64,000 nt of DNA, taken from assembly GCF_001544695.2 (NCBI RefSeq), contig NZ_FCOM02000015.1, positions 1 through 64,000 of the forward strand, in the 5' to 3' direction. This stretch comes from Caballeronia arvi (GTDB lineage Bacteria; Pseudomonadota; Gammaproteobacteria; Burkholderiales; Burkholderiaceae). The translations under genes were made by a program, and so were the position numbers. The notes under the pieces were generated by a model. That model did not search any database and had not been told where the DNA came from. It saw only the letters and a list, made by a program, of their open reading frames with translations. This document shows positions 55,104 to 64,000 of this stretch, in pieces. Each line of letters begins with the position of its first letter. Position 1 is the first letter of the stretch.

Positions 55104-55853
55104 ATGCCCATGCCGTCCCCGCGTCTTGTTCTCGCCTCTCTCGGACTGATCGCTCTCGCCGCGTGCGGAGGCCGCGCCGCCACCACGCCGAGTTACCAGC
55201 AGGAGTTGTTCAGTACCGGCGTAAGCCCGTATGCGCACAATTTCGACGCCACCGTCAACGAAACCTGCGAAGCCGCGCGTCGTGCGCTGCTTTCGCAAGG
55301 CTTTCTCACGACGATGGGTCAGCCCGACACCGTCGACGCCACCAAGAATTTCCAGCCGAACGCCGACACGCACGCCGTCGTCTCTTTCCACGTCGTCTGC
55401 ACGCCTGGTGAAAACGCGACGAACCAGAGCATCGCGTACGTGAATGCCGTGCAGGACGGTTATGCGCTGAAGAAGAGCGATACGTCGGCGAGCGTCGGGC
55501 TTTCCGTACTCGGCTCGCTGTCGCTGCCGATCCGCTCGAATAGCGACGCAATGGTCAAGATTTCGAGCGAGACCGTGCCCGCGGGCAAGTTCTACGATCG
55601 CTTCTTCAATCTGATGAGCCATTACCTCAATACGGTGCCGCGCAGCTCGCCCATCGCGTCCGATGAGGTGAAGAGCAAGCCGCTCGCGCCATCGCTCATC
55701 GTCAGCTCGCCTGAACTCACGCCGACGCCGATCGTCGTGCAGACACCCGAAGCCGCGACGGCGATTCAGGCATCGGATGCCGCCGCCGAAACGAAGCGCC
55801 AGGCGCAAGCGGCGGCATCGGAGGCTGTGGCCACATCGGCGCCAGCGCATTGA
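55104..55853 (+). CDS. DUF2242 lipoprotein
   Basis: 249 residues from MPMPSPRLV at 55104 (ATG at 55110 also possible). The signal sequence ends in a lipobox, LIALAAC, so Cys should be acylated. The body (TGVSPYAHNFDATVNETCEA, then SAYVNAVQDGYALKKSDTS-like sequence) matches DUF2242, found next to cell-envelope genes in beta-proteobacteria; function unknown. The C-terminal 50 residues are Ala-rich with no clear fold. The gene converges on the oligomer hydrolase. Confidence 0.8.
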   Translation: MPMPSPRLVLASLGLIALAACGGRAATTPSYQQELFSTGVSPYAHNFDATVNETCEAARRALLSQGFLTTMGQPDTVDATKNFQPNADTHAVVSFHVVCTPGENATNQSIAYVNAVQDGYALKKSDTSASVGLSVLGSLSLPIRSNSDAMVKISSETVPAGKFYDRFFNLMSHYLNTVPRSSPIASDEVKSKPLAPSLIVSSPELTPTPIVVQTPEAATAIQASDAAAETKRQAQAAASEAVATSAPAH

Positions 55854-55922
55854 GTCTCCGTTCAGAACCGGCGAAACGCGGCACGAACGCCATCATCACG
55901 CACGCCCCGCGCCGCACCGTCG

Positions 55923-58061
55923 TCAATTCGGCACGTTGACCGTGCCTCCGCTCACCGTGATCGCGTTCGCGCCCGGATCGCTTGCGATAGGCGGCAGGTT
56001 CGTCGTCGAGAGCGCGGGCGCCGAACCCGCCGTACCGCCGCGCGCGACCGCGCGCACCACTTGCGAAGGCGGCAGCGGCGCGTTGTTCTTCAGGTGATTC
56101 CACATCAGGTTGAGTGCCTGAATGTCGTAGTAATGCACCGGGATGAAACGCGTATCAAAGCCCGCCACGGACAGGAACGCGTCGAAGTGCTGACCGTTCA
56201 TGATCTCGTAGAGCGAAAGCTGGCTCTTGCTGCCCTCCGCCACGCGATTCGCGCCGAGATACGGGCGCGACGCATGGTTGATCGGCACGAGCGCGTCCGC
56301 GCGGCCCTGCACGATGATCGCCGGCTTGCCGCGCAGGTTCGCGTTGACGCGGATGGCGTTCACGCTGTCGACCATCGTCGGATTGCCATTCGTCCACAGC
56401 GCGCGCATGCACGCGGCGCCCGCGTAGCTGGCATCGGGCGTCGCGAAGCGATGGTCCGCCGCGCCCGTCGTTCCGACGTTGTAGACGAGGTTGATGCCGT
56501 TCGTCGGCGGGATGCCGTTGCCGTTGCCGAAGATGTTCGGCATCGGCGAGACGATGGGCGTCACGCCCGCCGCGCCCGTCACCGCATTGGTCGTGCCGAA
56601 GCTGAAATTGCACAGGTTGTCGAGCACGCTCGCTTTCATGTAGGCATCGGCGTATGTGACGGCCACGGCCGGCACCGCCTGCGAATCCCACATCGGCGCC
56701 TGCAGCGTGTCGGAGTCGGTCTGATAGCCCGCCTGATGCAACTGATTCAGCGCGTCGGTGGCCTGAGCGACCGTGTTGCCGCCCGATACGAGGCCGTTCG
56801 TGGCGAGCGTCGCGCAGCGCGCGGTGCGAATCGCGTTGGTCGTCGAGACGGCAAGCGTCGTCAGATACGGCGCGCCCGCGGCCGCGGGTGCGAGCGCCGC
56901 ACACGGCTGCAGCAGATTGGCGAGCGTCGTGTAGTCCGCGAGCGGACGCCCGAACGAACCGACCGGCACGCCGCCCTGCCGCACGGAAACCTGCGACGGC
57001 AGATTCAGGTTGATCTGCGGCTCGCCGACGACGACCGCCGTGATCCAGCCGTCGGTGTCCTGCTCCGCCGCTGCCAGCGCCGCGCCGCCGCCATTGCTCA
57101 CCGATGACGCGATCGTCGTGATGTCGCCCTTGTTGTAGCGCACCTGGCGCGTCGAGCCGCTGACCGGGCCGAACATGTCGTTGAGCGCCCAATATGCGAA
57201 CTGGATCGCCTGCAAGGTGTTCTTGCCCCAGCTCGCTTCGGGATTCTGTTGCGAATGCGCGTGCTTGTAAGCGTAGCGGTTAGGAAACGCGGAATTGAAC
57301 GACGCCAGGTTCGATGCGCTCGCGTTCGCCTTGAAGATGGCCTTGGTCCCGGCGAGAGTGGTGCTGGCGAGCGTGCCGTCGATCATCGTGACGAGACTCG
57401 TCGCCAGCTCGTGCGCGCCGTTGCCGCCGCCCTTGTCGTTGTAGGCCACCGCGCAGCCGCGCTTGAGCCCCCACTCGCCCGCGGCGGAGATCGCGCCGTA
57501 CACGCCGCGCGATCCCGACGACGTCGCCGTCACGATGCAAGGCTGATCCGGATTGAAGCTCGCCGGAATCTGCACGAGCAGGCTGACGTTCTGCGTGCCG
57601 CTGCCGTCGTCCGAATAGGCGATGTATTCCTTGCCCGCGATCTTGCCTTCGCCGAGCGTGTCGTTGCCGTTCAGGTCGACGTTCGGCCCCCAGAAGCGGC
57701 CATAGCCGCCGTTCGCCGACATGTCGACCAGCGCGCGATAGTTCGAGTAGATCGCGAGCCGCCGCAGTTCTGCCGCCGTCGGCGCCGCCGGCTTGGCGAT
57801 GCCGGGCGCGGTCGCCGAAGCGAGGCCCGTCTTGCCGAGGCCGGCCGTCAGCAGATCGTCGGAGGTGCCGTCGTAAGTCTGCGTGTTGACCGACCCGGAG
57901 ACGAAGGCCGGCAAGGTGTTCGTCGCGGGGCCGCCGCTGCTGCTGTCGTCATCGCTGCCGTTGCATGCGACGAGCGTCGCCGCGGCGAGTATCGCGAATG
58001 CGCCGGACGCGACCGTGCGCGGCAATGTCTGCAAGCTCTGGAAACGCGCGAATCTTTTCAT
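55923..58061 (-). CDS. D-(-)-3-hydroxybutyrate oligomer hydrolase
   Basis: 712 residues from MKRFARFQSL at 58061 (GGAG about ten bases upstream); the longer frame to 58205 is not conserved in character. The signal sequence ends in TLVAC, a possible lipobox (Cys33). Blocks such as GYGRFWGPNVDLNG, GLKRGCAVAYNDKGGGNGAH and QGRADALVPINHASRPY match the extracellular 3HB-oligomer hydrolase of Ralstonia. The likely nucleophile is Ser322 in SSVSNGGGAALAA, and His in MNGQHFDAFLS completes the set. It degrades short hydroxybutyrate oligomers released from polyhydroxybutyrate to monomer. No other PHB gene is near. Confidence 0.9.
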   Translation of the reverse strand: MKRFARFQSLQTLPRTVASGAFAILAAATLVACNGSDDDSSSGGPATNTLPAFVSGSVNTQTYDGTSDDLLTAGLGKTGLASATAPGIAKPAAPTAAELRRLAIYSNYRALVDMSANGGYGRFWGPNVDLNGNDTLGEGKIAGKEYIAYSDDGSGTQNVSLLVQIPASFNPDQPCIVTATSSGSRGVYGAISAAGEWGLKRGCAVAYNDKGGGNGAHELATSLVTMIDGTLASTTLAGTKAIFKANASASNLASFNSAFPNRYAYKHAHSQQNPEASWGKNTLQAIQFAYWALNDMFGPVSGSTRQVRYNKGDITTIASSVSNGGGAALAAAEQDTDGWITAVVVGEPQINLNLPSQVSVRQGGVPVGSFGRPLADYTTLANLLQPCAALAPAAAGAPYLTTLAVSTTNAIRTARCATLATNGLVSGGNTVAQATDALNQLHQAGYQTDSDTLQAPMWDSQAVPAVAVTYADAYMKASVLDNLCNFSFGTTNAVTGAAGVTPIVSPMPNIFGNGNGIPPTNGINLVYNVGTTGAADHRFATPDASYAGAACMRALWTNGNPTMVDSVNAIRVNANLRGKPAIIVQGRADALVPINHASRPYLGANRVAEGSKSQLSLYEIMNGQHFDAFLSVAGFDTRFIPVHYYDIQALNLMWNHLKNNAPLPPSQVVRAVARGGTAGSAPALSTTNLPPIASDPGANAITVSGGTVNVPN

Positions 58062-58217
58062 TGTGAGTCTCCGCCTTCCGTTCCGATCGAGTGGTGCAAC
58101 CCAAAGGCTGCCACGCCAATGCAAGTATCGCGTCTGATGAATGCGCCGTCGCTGCTGAATTTCCCTGCTCGTCGCACGCGCCGCCGGGCGCGTGACGCGA
58201 TTCAAACTTCAAACGAC

Positions 58218-58249
58218 AACGGGCTCCGGCGGGTATGCCGGAGCCCGTT
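58218..58249 (-). terminator. Strong hairpin after BON-domain gene
   Basis: AACGGGCTCCGGC and GCCGGAGCCCGTT form a perfect 13-pair stem around six bases, about 70 bases past the BON gene stop and before the oligomer hydrolase start. On the minus strand it is followed by a short, T-rich GTCGTTTG rather than a full T-tract. It probably ends the BON transcript. Confidence 0.7.
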
Positions 58250-58315
58250 CAAAGATCCGCGAGACGAGCGACGAGAGCGGCATCGCGCGATGCCGCCCGC
58301 TGTCCGCGACTCGTG

Positions 58316-58690
58316 TTACTGCCCGCCGCCTTGCACGCCGAGCGTGATCTTGTTCGACACGGACTTCACACCGGTCACACCCTTTGCGACTTCCTCCGCC
58401 TGGGCGATCTGGCCGCCTTCCGGCACCGTGCCGGTCAGCGTGATCGCGCCGCTGCGCGCACGCACGTACACCTTCGACACGTCGAAGCCCTGCGCCTTCG
58501 ACAGCGCGCGGCGCACCGCGTAGCCCAGCTTGCGGTCTTCCTTCTTGGTTGCCGATTTCTGGGCCTTCGTCGGCGCCGCCGATTCCGTGCTCGTGGTGGC
58601 CGCCGCGTCGCTCGACTGCGCATAGGCGCTCGAAGCCACCGCCACGCACACCACCACACCCAGCGCCTTCAACAGATCGACTGCTTTCAT
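58316..58690 (-). CDS. BON-domain periplasmic protein
   Basis: 124 residues from MKAVDLLKAL, AGGAG seven bases upstream. A signal peptide (cleavage near AYA-QS) is followed by a low-complexity Ser/Thr/Ala linker and one BON domain (about 50-120): VRRALSKAQGFDVSKVYVRA and ITLTGTVPEGGQIAQAEEVA. BON domains bind membranes or phospholipid in OsmY-like proteins. The C-terminal QGGGQ is unusual but short. Probably an envelope-stress protein. Confidence 0.88.
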   Translation of the reverse strand: MKAVDLLKALGVVVCVAVASSAYAQSSDAAATTSTESAAPTKAQKSATKKEDRKLGYAVRRALSKAQGFDVSKVYVRARSGAITLTGTVPEGGQIAQAEEVAKGVTGVKSVSNKITLGVQGGGQ

Positions 58691-59309
58691 GATTTCTCCT
58701 TTTGTTTCGCTTGTTGACTTCGCACAGTTGCTACTTCGCTCGTTTTGCACTTCCAAACCGGGCCGCATTCCCAGCGGCTGGGCTACGACATCGGGTGACT
58801 CACCGTGGCCGCGCGCGCCCGTGGCCCGAAAGGCGCAAAGGCAAAGCGGCGGCAAGCCGGCGAATGCGGCTCACGATGCTGCGAGAGGCTGGCGAAACGA
58901 AACAAACTGCGGCCGGTTGGTCGGGCGGCAAAACCCGTCGGCTCGAATATGTGCTGCCGCATGGCGCGTGCTTGGCGCGCCTCCGTCACGGTGTGCGGCG
59001 CGTGGCGCGCGGCTCGCATGCCCACATTTCGGGCTGCGGCGCGAGAAAGGCCATGTCGTGCGGCGGCGAACGTCAATTTAGCCCAGCGCGGCCATTATCG
59101 CAAAACATTTAGCGACACGCCCATCCCCGCAGCCGCGCACGAGCAACAGCCCCCGCGGCCTCCGCGCGCGCCTACACACGCCTGTCACACTCGGCGCGCG
59201 GCAGGCATCTCGCCTTGCGTCCGGACGTCGATCGATTCCGTTCTTGCGGTTGGGGACACATCGCGATCAGGTAAGCTCGTAGGCACGAAGTTTCACTAGC
59301 ACCTACGAG
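58691..59309. other. Intergenic region between BON and TAXI genes
   Basis: About 620 bases, divergent promoter region. Several open frames exist in all directions, but none has a plausible start, codon pattern or known domain; they overlap each other and are typical high-GC artefacts. No repeats or known regulatory element recognised. Confidence 0.5.
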
Positions 59310-60794
59310 ATGACCCACCCTTCAGGCAACAATCCGGGCAATGATCCGGACGTCCCGCCGAGACGCAAACCGCAACCGAGGATCGTCGCGCGTTTCGTCG
59401 CGATTTCCTGGCGCGATCTGGCGCTTACCTTCGGCCCGATCCTGCTGCTCTGCGCGGCCGCGCTGTGGCTCGCCGTACGGCTGATCCAGCCCGCGCCGCC
59501 GAGCACGCTGACCATCGCGGCGGGGCCGAAAGGCAGTTCGTTCTGGAACAGCGCGCAGAAATACAAGGCGATCCTCGCGCGCAATCGCGTGACGCTCAAT
59601 ATCCTGGAGACGCAAGGCTCGCTCGACAACCTGACGCGCCTCGACGACCCGAAATCGAACGTCGATGTCGGATTCGTGCAGGGCGGCCTGACCAAGCCCG
59701 GCGCGACGCACGACAATCTGGAATCGCTCGGCAGCGTGTCGTATGTGCCGCTCGCGGTGTTCTACCGGGGCGCGGCGGTCGTGAGCCGCCTGTCGGAGCT
59801 GAAGGGCAAGCGGCTCGCGATCGGTGCGGAAGGCAGCGGCACACGCGTTCTGGCGCTGACGCTTCTGAAGGCGAACGGCATCGAGCCGGGCGGCGACACG
59901 GAACTGCTGCCGCTCGCCGGCGACGAAGCCGCCAAGGCGCTCGAGGCCGGCCAGATCGACGCCGTTTTCCTGACGGGCGACTCCGCCCAGCCGCCGACGA
60001 TGGCCAAGCTCCTGCGCACGCCCGGCATCCGTTTCATGGATTTCGCCCAGGCCGATGCCTACGCGCGCCGCTTTCCGTATCTGACGGAAATCGAGCTGCC
60101 GATGGGCGCGTTCGATTTCGCCCGCAACCTGCCGCCGCGCCCGGTGCACATGATCGCGCCGACCGCGGAACTCGTCGCGCGCGACAGCCTGCATCCGGCG
60201 CTGTCCGATCTCCTGATCGAAGCCGCGCGCGAGGTGCACGGCCGCGCCAATCTGCTGCAGCGCGCGAACGAGTTTCCGGCGCCGCTCGTGCACGAATTCC
60301 GCATCAGCGACGACGCCGAGCGCTATTACAAGTCGGGCAAGAGCTTCATCTACCGCACGCTGCCCTTCTGGATGGCGAGTCTCGCGGATCGCGTGCTCGT
60401 CGTGCTGGTGCCGCTGATCGTGGTGCTGATTCCCGGCTTGCGGCTCGTGCCAAGCCTGTACCGGTGGCGCGTGAAATCGCGCATCTACAAGTGGTATGGC
60501 GCGCTCATTGCGATCGAACGGGAAGCGATCAACGGGCCCGACACGGCGCAGCGCGATGCCCTGCTCGACCGCATCGACGCGATCGAGTCGGCGGTGAATC
60601 GCATGAAGATGCCGCTCGCGTTCGCGGATCAGTTTTACGTGTTGCGCGAACACATCGGTTTCGTGCGCCAGCGTCTCGCTCACGTGCCGGTGGCACAAGG
60701 CGCACAGGGCGACGAGACGCGCGCGCGGGACGTGGCGCAAACAGAATCGCCGGCTGTCGCATCGCGGGCAGACACGGAACAAGGCAGCACGTAA
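59310..60794 (+). CDS. TAXI-family solute-binding-like protein, membrane anchored
   Basis: 494 residues. A membrane helix (about 38-59) leads into a TAXI-type binding domain: LTIAAGPKGSSFWNSAQKYK, VDVGFVQGG, LKGKRLAIGAEGSGTRVLAL and KALEAGQIDAVFLTG. A second hydrophobic segment (about 365-388, VLVVLVPLIVVLIPG) and a cytoplasmic tail of about 100 residues follow. Normal TAXI proteins are secreted, about 320 residues, and work with TRAP permeases; none is encoded nearby. It may be a sensor or an adaptor. Function unknown. Confidence 0.75.
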   Translation: MTHPSGNNPGNDPDVPPRRKPQPRIVARFVAISWRDLALTFGPILLLCAAALWLAVRLIQPAPPSTLTIAAGPKGSSFWNSAQKYKAILARNRVTLNILETQGSLDNLTRLDDPKSNVDVGFVQGGLTKPGATHDNLESLGSVSYVPLAVFYRGAAVVSRLSELKGKRLAIGAEGSGTRVLALTLLKANGIEPGGDTELLPLAGDEAAKALEAGQIDAVFLTGDSAQPPTMAKLLRTPGIRFMDFAQADAYARRFPYLTEIELPMGAFDFARNLPPRPVHMIAPTAELVARDSLHPALSDLLIEAAREVHGRANLLQRANEFPAPLVHEFRISDDAERYYKSGKSFIYRTLPFWMASLADRVLVVLVPLIVVLIPGLRLVPSLYRWRVKSRIYKWYGALIAIEREAINGPDTAQRDALLDRIDAIESAVNRMKMPLAFADQFYVLREHIGFVRQRLAHVPVAQGAQGDETRARDVAQTESPAVASRADTEQGST

Positions 60795-60819
60795 TATCTA
60801 AAGAAGCAGAGAGAAAAAT

Positions 60820-60845
60820 GGATGCGATGCCCGCGCGTCGCATCC
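60820..60845. terminator. Possible stem-loop after TAXI gene
   Basis: GGATGCGA and TCGCATCC form an eight-pair stem around ten bases, 26 bases past the stop. There is no T-tract on the plus strand, so termination is uncertain. Confidence 0.3.
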
Positions 60846-60933
60846 GGCATGCAGGACACGTCCGGAAAACGAACAATAGTTGAGGCTTCGTGCGCCCCGC
60901 GCCTGAAGCGACGGAAACTCAGGGAGAAGTGAC

Positions 60934-61593
60934 ATGAGTGCCCCGCATTCGACCAGTAGTGGTCAGCCGTATTTTTTCTTCGACTTCATTTCGCCGTTTT
61001 CGTACTTGCTGCTCGAACAGCACGAAAAATGGCCGGCCATGCCGTTCGAGCTGGTGCCCGTCCAGTTGATGAAACTGCTCGAACGATGGGGCCAGCCGCA
61101 CGCCGCGACGATTCCGTCCAAGCGCGTCTTCACGTACCGGCACGCGCTCTTTCGCGCGGAACAACTGGGCATTCCGTTCAGGATGCCGCCGGCGCATCCG
61201 TTCGATCCGAGCAAGGCGCTGCGGCTCGCCGTGCTGGCGAAGGCCGAGATCGCCTGCGTGCGCGAAATCTTCCGCTACATCTGGCGCGAGGGGCGCGACC
61301 CCGCGACACCCGAAGGCTTTCGTGCGCTGTGCAAGCACGTCGGGATGCCGGAAGCGGAAACGCGCATCGAGGACGAGGACATCAAGGCGAAACTGCGCGC
61401 CAACAACGACCGCGCCGTGGAAATGGGCGTGTTCGGCGTGCCGACCTTCCTCGTCAACGATCAGATTTTCTGGGGCGAGGACACGCTGCCGATGGTGCTC
61501 TACGTCGCGCGCTCACCGAACTGGCTCGAAGGCGCGGAAGTGAAGCGCATCAGCGCGCTGCCGACCGCGCCGCGCGACGCCGATTTCGCCTGA
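60934..61593 (+). CDS. 2-hydroxychromene-2-carboxylate isomerase-like protein (DsbA-fold, GST kappa type)
   Basis: 219 residues; AGGGAGAAG before the ATG. FFFDFISPFSYLLLEQHEKW carries the active-site Ser of HCCA isomerases in place of the DsbA CxxC, and GVFGVPTFLVNDQIFWGEDT is the conserved C-terminal block. In naphthalene degradation (NahD) such an enzyme uses glutathione to isomerise a ring-cleavage product. No aromatic degradation genes are present here, so the substrate is open. Confidence 0.88.
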   Translation: MSAPHSTSSGQPYFFFDFISPFSYLLLEQHEKWPAMPFELVPVQLMKLLERWGQPHAATIPSKRVFTYRHALFRAEQLGIPFRMPPAHPFDPSKALRLAVLAKAEIACVREIFRYIWREGRDPATPEGFRALCKHVGMPEAETRIEDEDIKAKLRANNDRAVEMGVFGVPTFLVNDQIFWGEDTLPMVLYVARSPNWLEGAEVKRISALPTAPRDADFA

Positions 61594-61730
61594 CCGAAGG
61601 CAGTTCGGCCGGCGTGCCTATGCCGTGCATAGCGCGCTCGCTATGGCGTCAAAAAGGATAAGCGCTTAACTTCGGGTGAGGGTTCGCGAGTTCGCGCCCG
61701 CGCGTCCTGATTTCAACCGCTTCGCAGGCC

Positions 61731-62714
61731 ATGAACGAACCCGCCGACTCACTCGACATCTGGCTCATCCGCGTCTTGCGCACCCTCCTGCTCGAGCGCA
61801 GCGTGACGCAGACCGCGCAGCGGCTGAATCAGACGCAGCCGGCCATCAGCACCGCGTTGCGCCGCCTGCGCGAAATCCTGAACGACCCGATTCTCGTGCG
61901 CGGCAAGCAGGGCATGGTGCCGACCGAATACGGCGAGTCGCTGCTCGCGCCCGCGCAGCGCGCGCTGCGCGAGGTCGAATTCGTCGCGACGCCGCATGGC
62001 GATTTCGATCCGGCGAGCTCGCGCCGCACGTTCCGCGTCGCCGCACCCGATTATCTGAACGATTTCTTCATGCCGACGCTCGTCGCCGCTTTTCGCGACG
62101 CGGCGCCGAACGCGCGTCTGGAGATCGAATCGCTGAATCCGATGCGCGATCACGAGCGCATGCTCGACGAGGGCGAGATCGATCTGATGGTCGCCAACTG
62201 GACGAAGCCCGAGCCGCGTTTCGAGCGCGAGGATTTGTTCACCGATGTTTTCGTCTGCCTGATGCGCGCGGGCCATCCGCTCGCCCGCGAGCCGCTGACC
62301 GCCGAACGCTACGCGCTCGCCGCCCATCTCGCGCCGACGCCGTACAGCGGCGGCCGGCGTCATCCGATCGATATCGGACTTGCGCGTGCGGGCATCGAGC
62401 GGCGCATCGTCACGACGATCCCGTACTTCGGGCTCGTGCCGCAAGTGCTGCTGCAATCCGATCTCATCTTCACCGCGCCGCGCCGTTTCGCGCAGCACTA
62501 TGCGGCGATGTTGCCGCTCGCGGTGCTCGACTCGCCAGTGCCGTTTCCGCGCATCAAGTGCTATCAACTGACGTTACCGCAGCCCGATCAGCCGACCGAT
62601 GTCGCATGGCTGAGAACGCTGATGTCGAATGTGTCGGATGCGCTCACGCGCAAGAAGGCCATCGCCGCGTCTTCCGGCGACATCGCTGCGGAAGTGGGCG
62701 AAGTCGCGAAATAG
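61731..62714 (+). CDS. LysR-family transcriptional regulator
   Basis: 327 residues. The N-terminal domain reads LDIWLIRVLRTLLLERSVTQ, TAQRLNQTQPAISTALRRLR, the NodD/NahR/PcaQ-like version of the LysR helix-turn-helix. The effector domain begins at RRTFRVAAPDYLNDFF. It lies downstream of the HCCA-isomerase-like gene and may respond to an aromatic or similar compound. Target unknown. Confidence 0.9.
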   Translation: MNEPADSLDIWLIRVLRTLLLERSVTQTAQRLNQTQPAISTALRRLREILNDPILVRGKQGMVPTEYGESLLAPAQRALREVEFVATPHGDFDPASSRRTFRVAAPDYLNDFFMPTLVAAFRDAAPNARLEIESLNPMRDHERMLDEGEIDLMVANWTKPEPRFEREDLFTDVFVCLMRAGHPLAREPLTAERYALAAHLAPTPYSGGRRHPIDIGLARAGIERRIVTTIPYFGLVPQVLLQSDLIFTAPRRFAQHYAAMLPLAVLDSPVPFPRIKCYQLTLPQPDQPTDVAWLRTLMSNVSDALTRKKAIAASSGDIAAEVGEVAK

Positions 62715-62772
62715 CGCGCGGGCGCCGGTACTTCGGTACCATCCGGAACGACACCTTCCGCCGCCCGCCCCC

Positions 62773-63693
62773 ATGGACGCTCTCGACAAACTGATCCAGC
62801 TCGCGAATCTTTCCGGCGCACTCGATTTGCGCTGTCTGTTGAGCGGCCCGCTCGAACTGGATCATGCGCCGGCGCCCGCTGGCGAAGCGGTGTATCACGT
62901 CGTGCTGGACGGCAAATGCACGGTGTTGCGCAAAGGCCAGACGCCGCTCGAACTGAATGCGGGCGATATTTTCTGTCTGCCGCGCGGCGACGCGCACGTG
63001 CTGAGCATCAAGGCACGCGAAGATTGCGCGGGGAAGGCAGACCTGGAAAAGCATCACAACGGCGCTGTGACGGTGGAAAGCAATTGCGGCGACAGCGCGC
63101 CTGGCATCGATCTGCTGTGCGGGCGCTTTCTCTATGCGCCGCGCGCGCTTCTGATCGACGTGCTGCCGGATGTCGTGCACGTGTCGTTCTCGAATGCGTC
63201 GGCGCCCTATCTCGCGCCGCTCGTTCAGACGATGCGCCGCGAGGCGGAGGACGCGCAGCTCGGCGCGCCGTCGATCGTGACGGCCTTGTCGACCGCGCTC
63301 TTCACGATGGTGCTGCGCGCGTGGCTCGCCGATCAGCCATCGCTCGCGGGCGTGCTCGGGTTGCTGGCGAACCGGCGGCTGGGCGCGTCGATCATCGCGA
63401 TGCTCGAACGTCCTGCCGAGCCGTGGACACTGGAAATGCTGGCGAAAGAAGCGGCGATGTCGCGCGCCACGTTCATGCGCGCGTTCTCCGCGCATTCGGA
63501 GAGCTCGCCGCTGGCATTGCTGAGCCACGTGCGCATGCAGCTCGCGAGCACGATGCTGACGCACACGAAGAAGAGCGTCGCGGATGTCGCTGCGGAGGTC
63601 GGGTATCAGTCGGAGGCGGCGTTCAGCAAGCGGTTCAAGGAGCTTTACGGGGTTGCACCGGGCCGCTTCAGACAGGCGAATGGCCTGGTCTGA
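62773..63693 (+). CDS. AraC-family regulator with cupin-type N-terminus
   Basis: 306 residues from MDALDKLIQL at 62773; the open frame from 62629 lies over the LysR end and is not used. The first 170 residues are a cupin_6-like sensor (YHVVLDGKCTVLRKGQTPLE; NAGDIFCLPRGDAHVLS). The C-terminal helix-turn-helix pair is EMLAKEAAMSRATFMRAFSA and VADVAAEVGYQSEAAFSKRF, with PGRF near the end as in AraC/XylS. Such proteins often regulate an adjacent oxidoreductase; the downstream gene here is a small membrane protein. Confidence 0.9.
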   Translation: MDALDKLIQLANLSGALDLRCLLSGPLELDHAPAPAGEAVYHVVLDGKCTVLRKGQTPLELNAGDIFCLPRGDAHVLSIKAREDCAGKADLEKHHNGAVTVESNCGDSAPGIDLLCGRFLYAPRALLIDVLPDVVHVSFSNASAPYLAPLVQTMRREAEDAQLGAPSIVTALSTALFTMVLRAWLADQPSLAGVLGLLANRRLGASIIAMLERPAEPWTLEMLAKEAAMSRATFMRAFSAHSESSPLALLSHVRMQLASTMLTHTKKSVADVAAEVGYQSEAAFSKRFKELYGVAPGRFRQANGLV

Positions 63694-63828
63694 CGCTGCA
63701 CATCCCACACCGTTTTTTCTCACGGACACTTCGAACAAATCTACGCGCGTGCGCTGCACAATCTGCATTCGCGCGTTCCGCACCCGCCGGAGCGTTTGTC
63801 TTCGCCCTACTCCAAAAAGGACATCAAA

Positions 63829-64000
63829 ATGGGCTCGATTGTCTCGATCGTTCTGGCCGCCGTCGTCGCGATGGCGCTCTTCACTTTCTTCATGTCGACG
63901 CGCACGCCGAAGCGCGCCGTCAGCATTCCCGCTGTGGCCGGGATCGGCGCGGTAATCGCCGTCATCGCTGCTGCAATCGCGTGCTTCACGCAAGTCGGGC
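63829..64000 (+). CDS. Small membrane protein, cut by the right edge
   Basis: 57 codons are visible from ATG at 63829, preceded by AAAAAGGA. Two hydrophobic segments (SIVSIVLAAVVAMALFTFFM and VAGIGAVIAVIAAAIACF) are separated by a basic loop (STRTPKRAVS). No stop occurs before the end of the window. No family recognised. Confidence 0.55.
   Translation, partial: MGSIVSIVLAAVVAMALFTFFMSTRTPKRAVSIPAVAGIGAVIAVIAAAIACFTQVG

Noticed and set aside
59322..60782. 486-codon minus-strand open frame
   Set aside because: Antisense to the TAXI-type gene, rich in Arg and without any recognisable motif or ribosome binding site.

Overview
The window is a high-GC proteobacterial chromosome segment. It most likely comes from Burkholderiaceae of the Paraburkholderia/Caballeronia/Burkholderia type. 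Support for this: a groES-groEL operon with a CIRCE operator next to a DUF4148 gene, a rubredoxin/thiD neighbourhood, a pyrR-pyrB-pseudo-pyrC-plsC block, a D-3-hydroxybutyrate oligomer hydrolase (polyhydroxybutyrate metabolism), and many LysR/AraC regulators. No tRNA, rRNA, CRISPR array or intact insertion sequence was seen.

Left part (1-5.4 kb): the start of manC (GDP-mannose synthesis) runs off the left edge. Beside it lie a GDP-mannose mannosyl hydrolase and two paralogous AraC regulators with degenerate DJ-1/PfpI-like N-termini. A 1.1 kb AT-rich gap separates the first regulator from the hydrolase. A PAP2 phosphatase and a LysR regulator follow.

Surface-polysaccharide region (6.4-40.4 kb): on the minus strand, 12.4 down to 6.4 kb, sit a GT2 glycosyltransferase, an epimerase, a WecA-like initiating transferase, a WbpM/CapD-like 4,6-dehydratase and a GT9 protein. 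From 12.6 to 19.4 kb on the plus strand is an unusual module: two HAD-UbiA fusion proteins resembling polyprenyl-phosphate phosphoribosyltransferases, two near-identical small SMR/EamA-type proteins and two GT87-like membrane glycosyltransferases. Repeated promoter-like DNA and a deletion scar show that part of the module was duplicated and then trimmed. From 19.6 to 25.9 kb there are further GT-C enzymes, a broken gtrA, a methyltransferase and a gtrA-gtrB-gtrC-like set. From 40.4 down to 26.0 kb on the minus strand is a compact ABC-transporter O-antigen operon: rmlBACD (dTDP-rhamnose), wzm, a 1175-residue double glycosyltransferase, an epimerase, two GT2 enzymes, wzt with a C-terminal carbohydrate-binding region, and a methyltransferase/kinase-like coiled-coil protein resembling the chain terminator WbdD. 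Read together, the rml-wzm-wzt operon would make and export a rhamnose-containing chain, and the HAD-UbiA/SMR/GT87 and Gtr modules would decorate it on the periplasmic side.

Right part (40.7-64 kb) is mostly housekeeping: apaH, plsC, a catalytically dead pyrC paralogue, pyrB, pyrR, ruvX, algH, a photolyase, an Hpt/FimL-like protein, rubredoxin, a thiD with an altered anion-hole motif, a DUF72 protein, groEL/groES, DUF4148 and DUF2242 proteins, the oligomer hydrolase, a BON protein, an orphan TAXI-type binding protein, a HCCA-isomerase-like thioredoxin-fold protein, LysR and AraC regulators, and a small membrane protein cut by the right edge.
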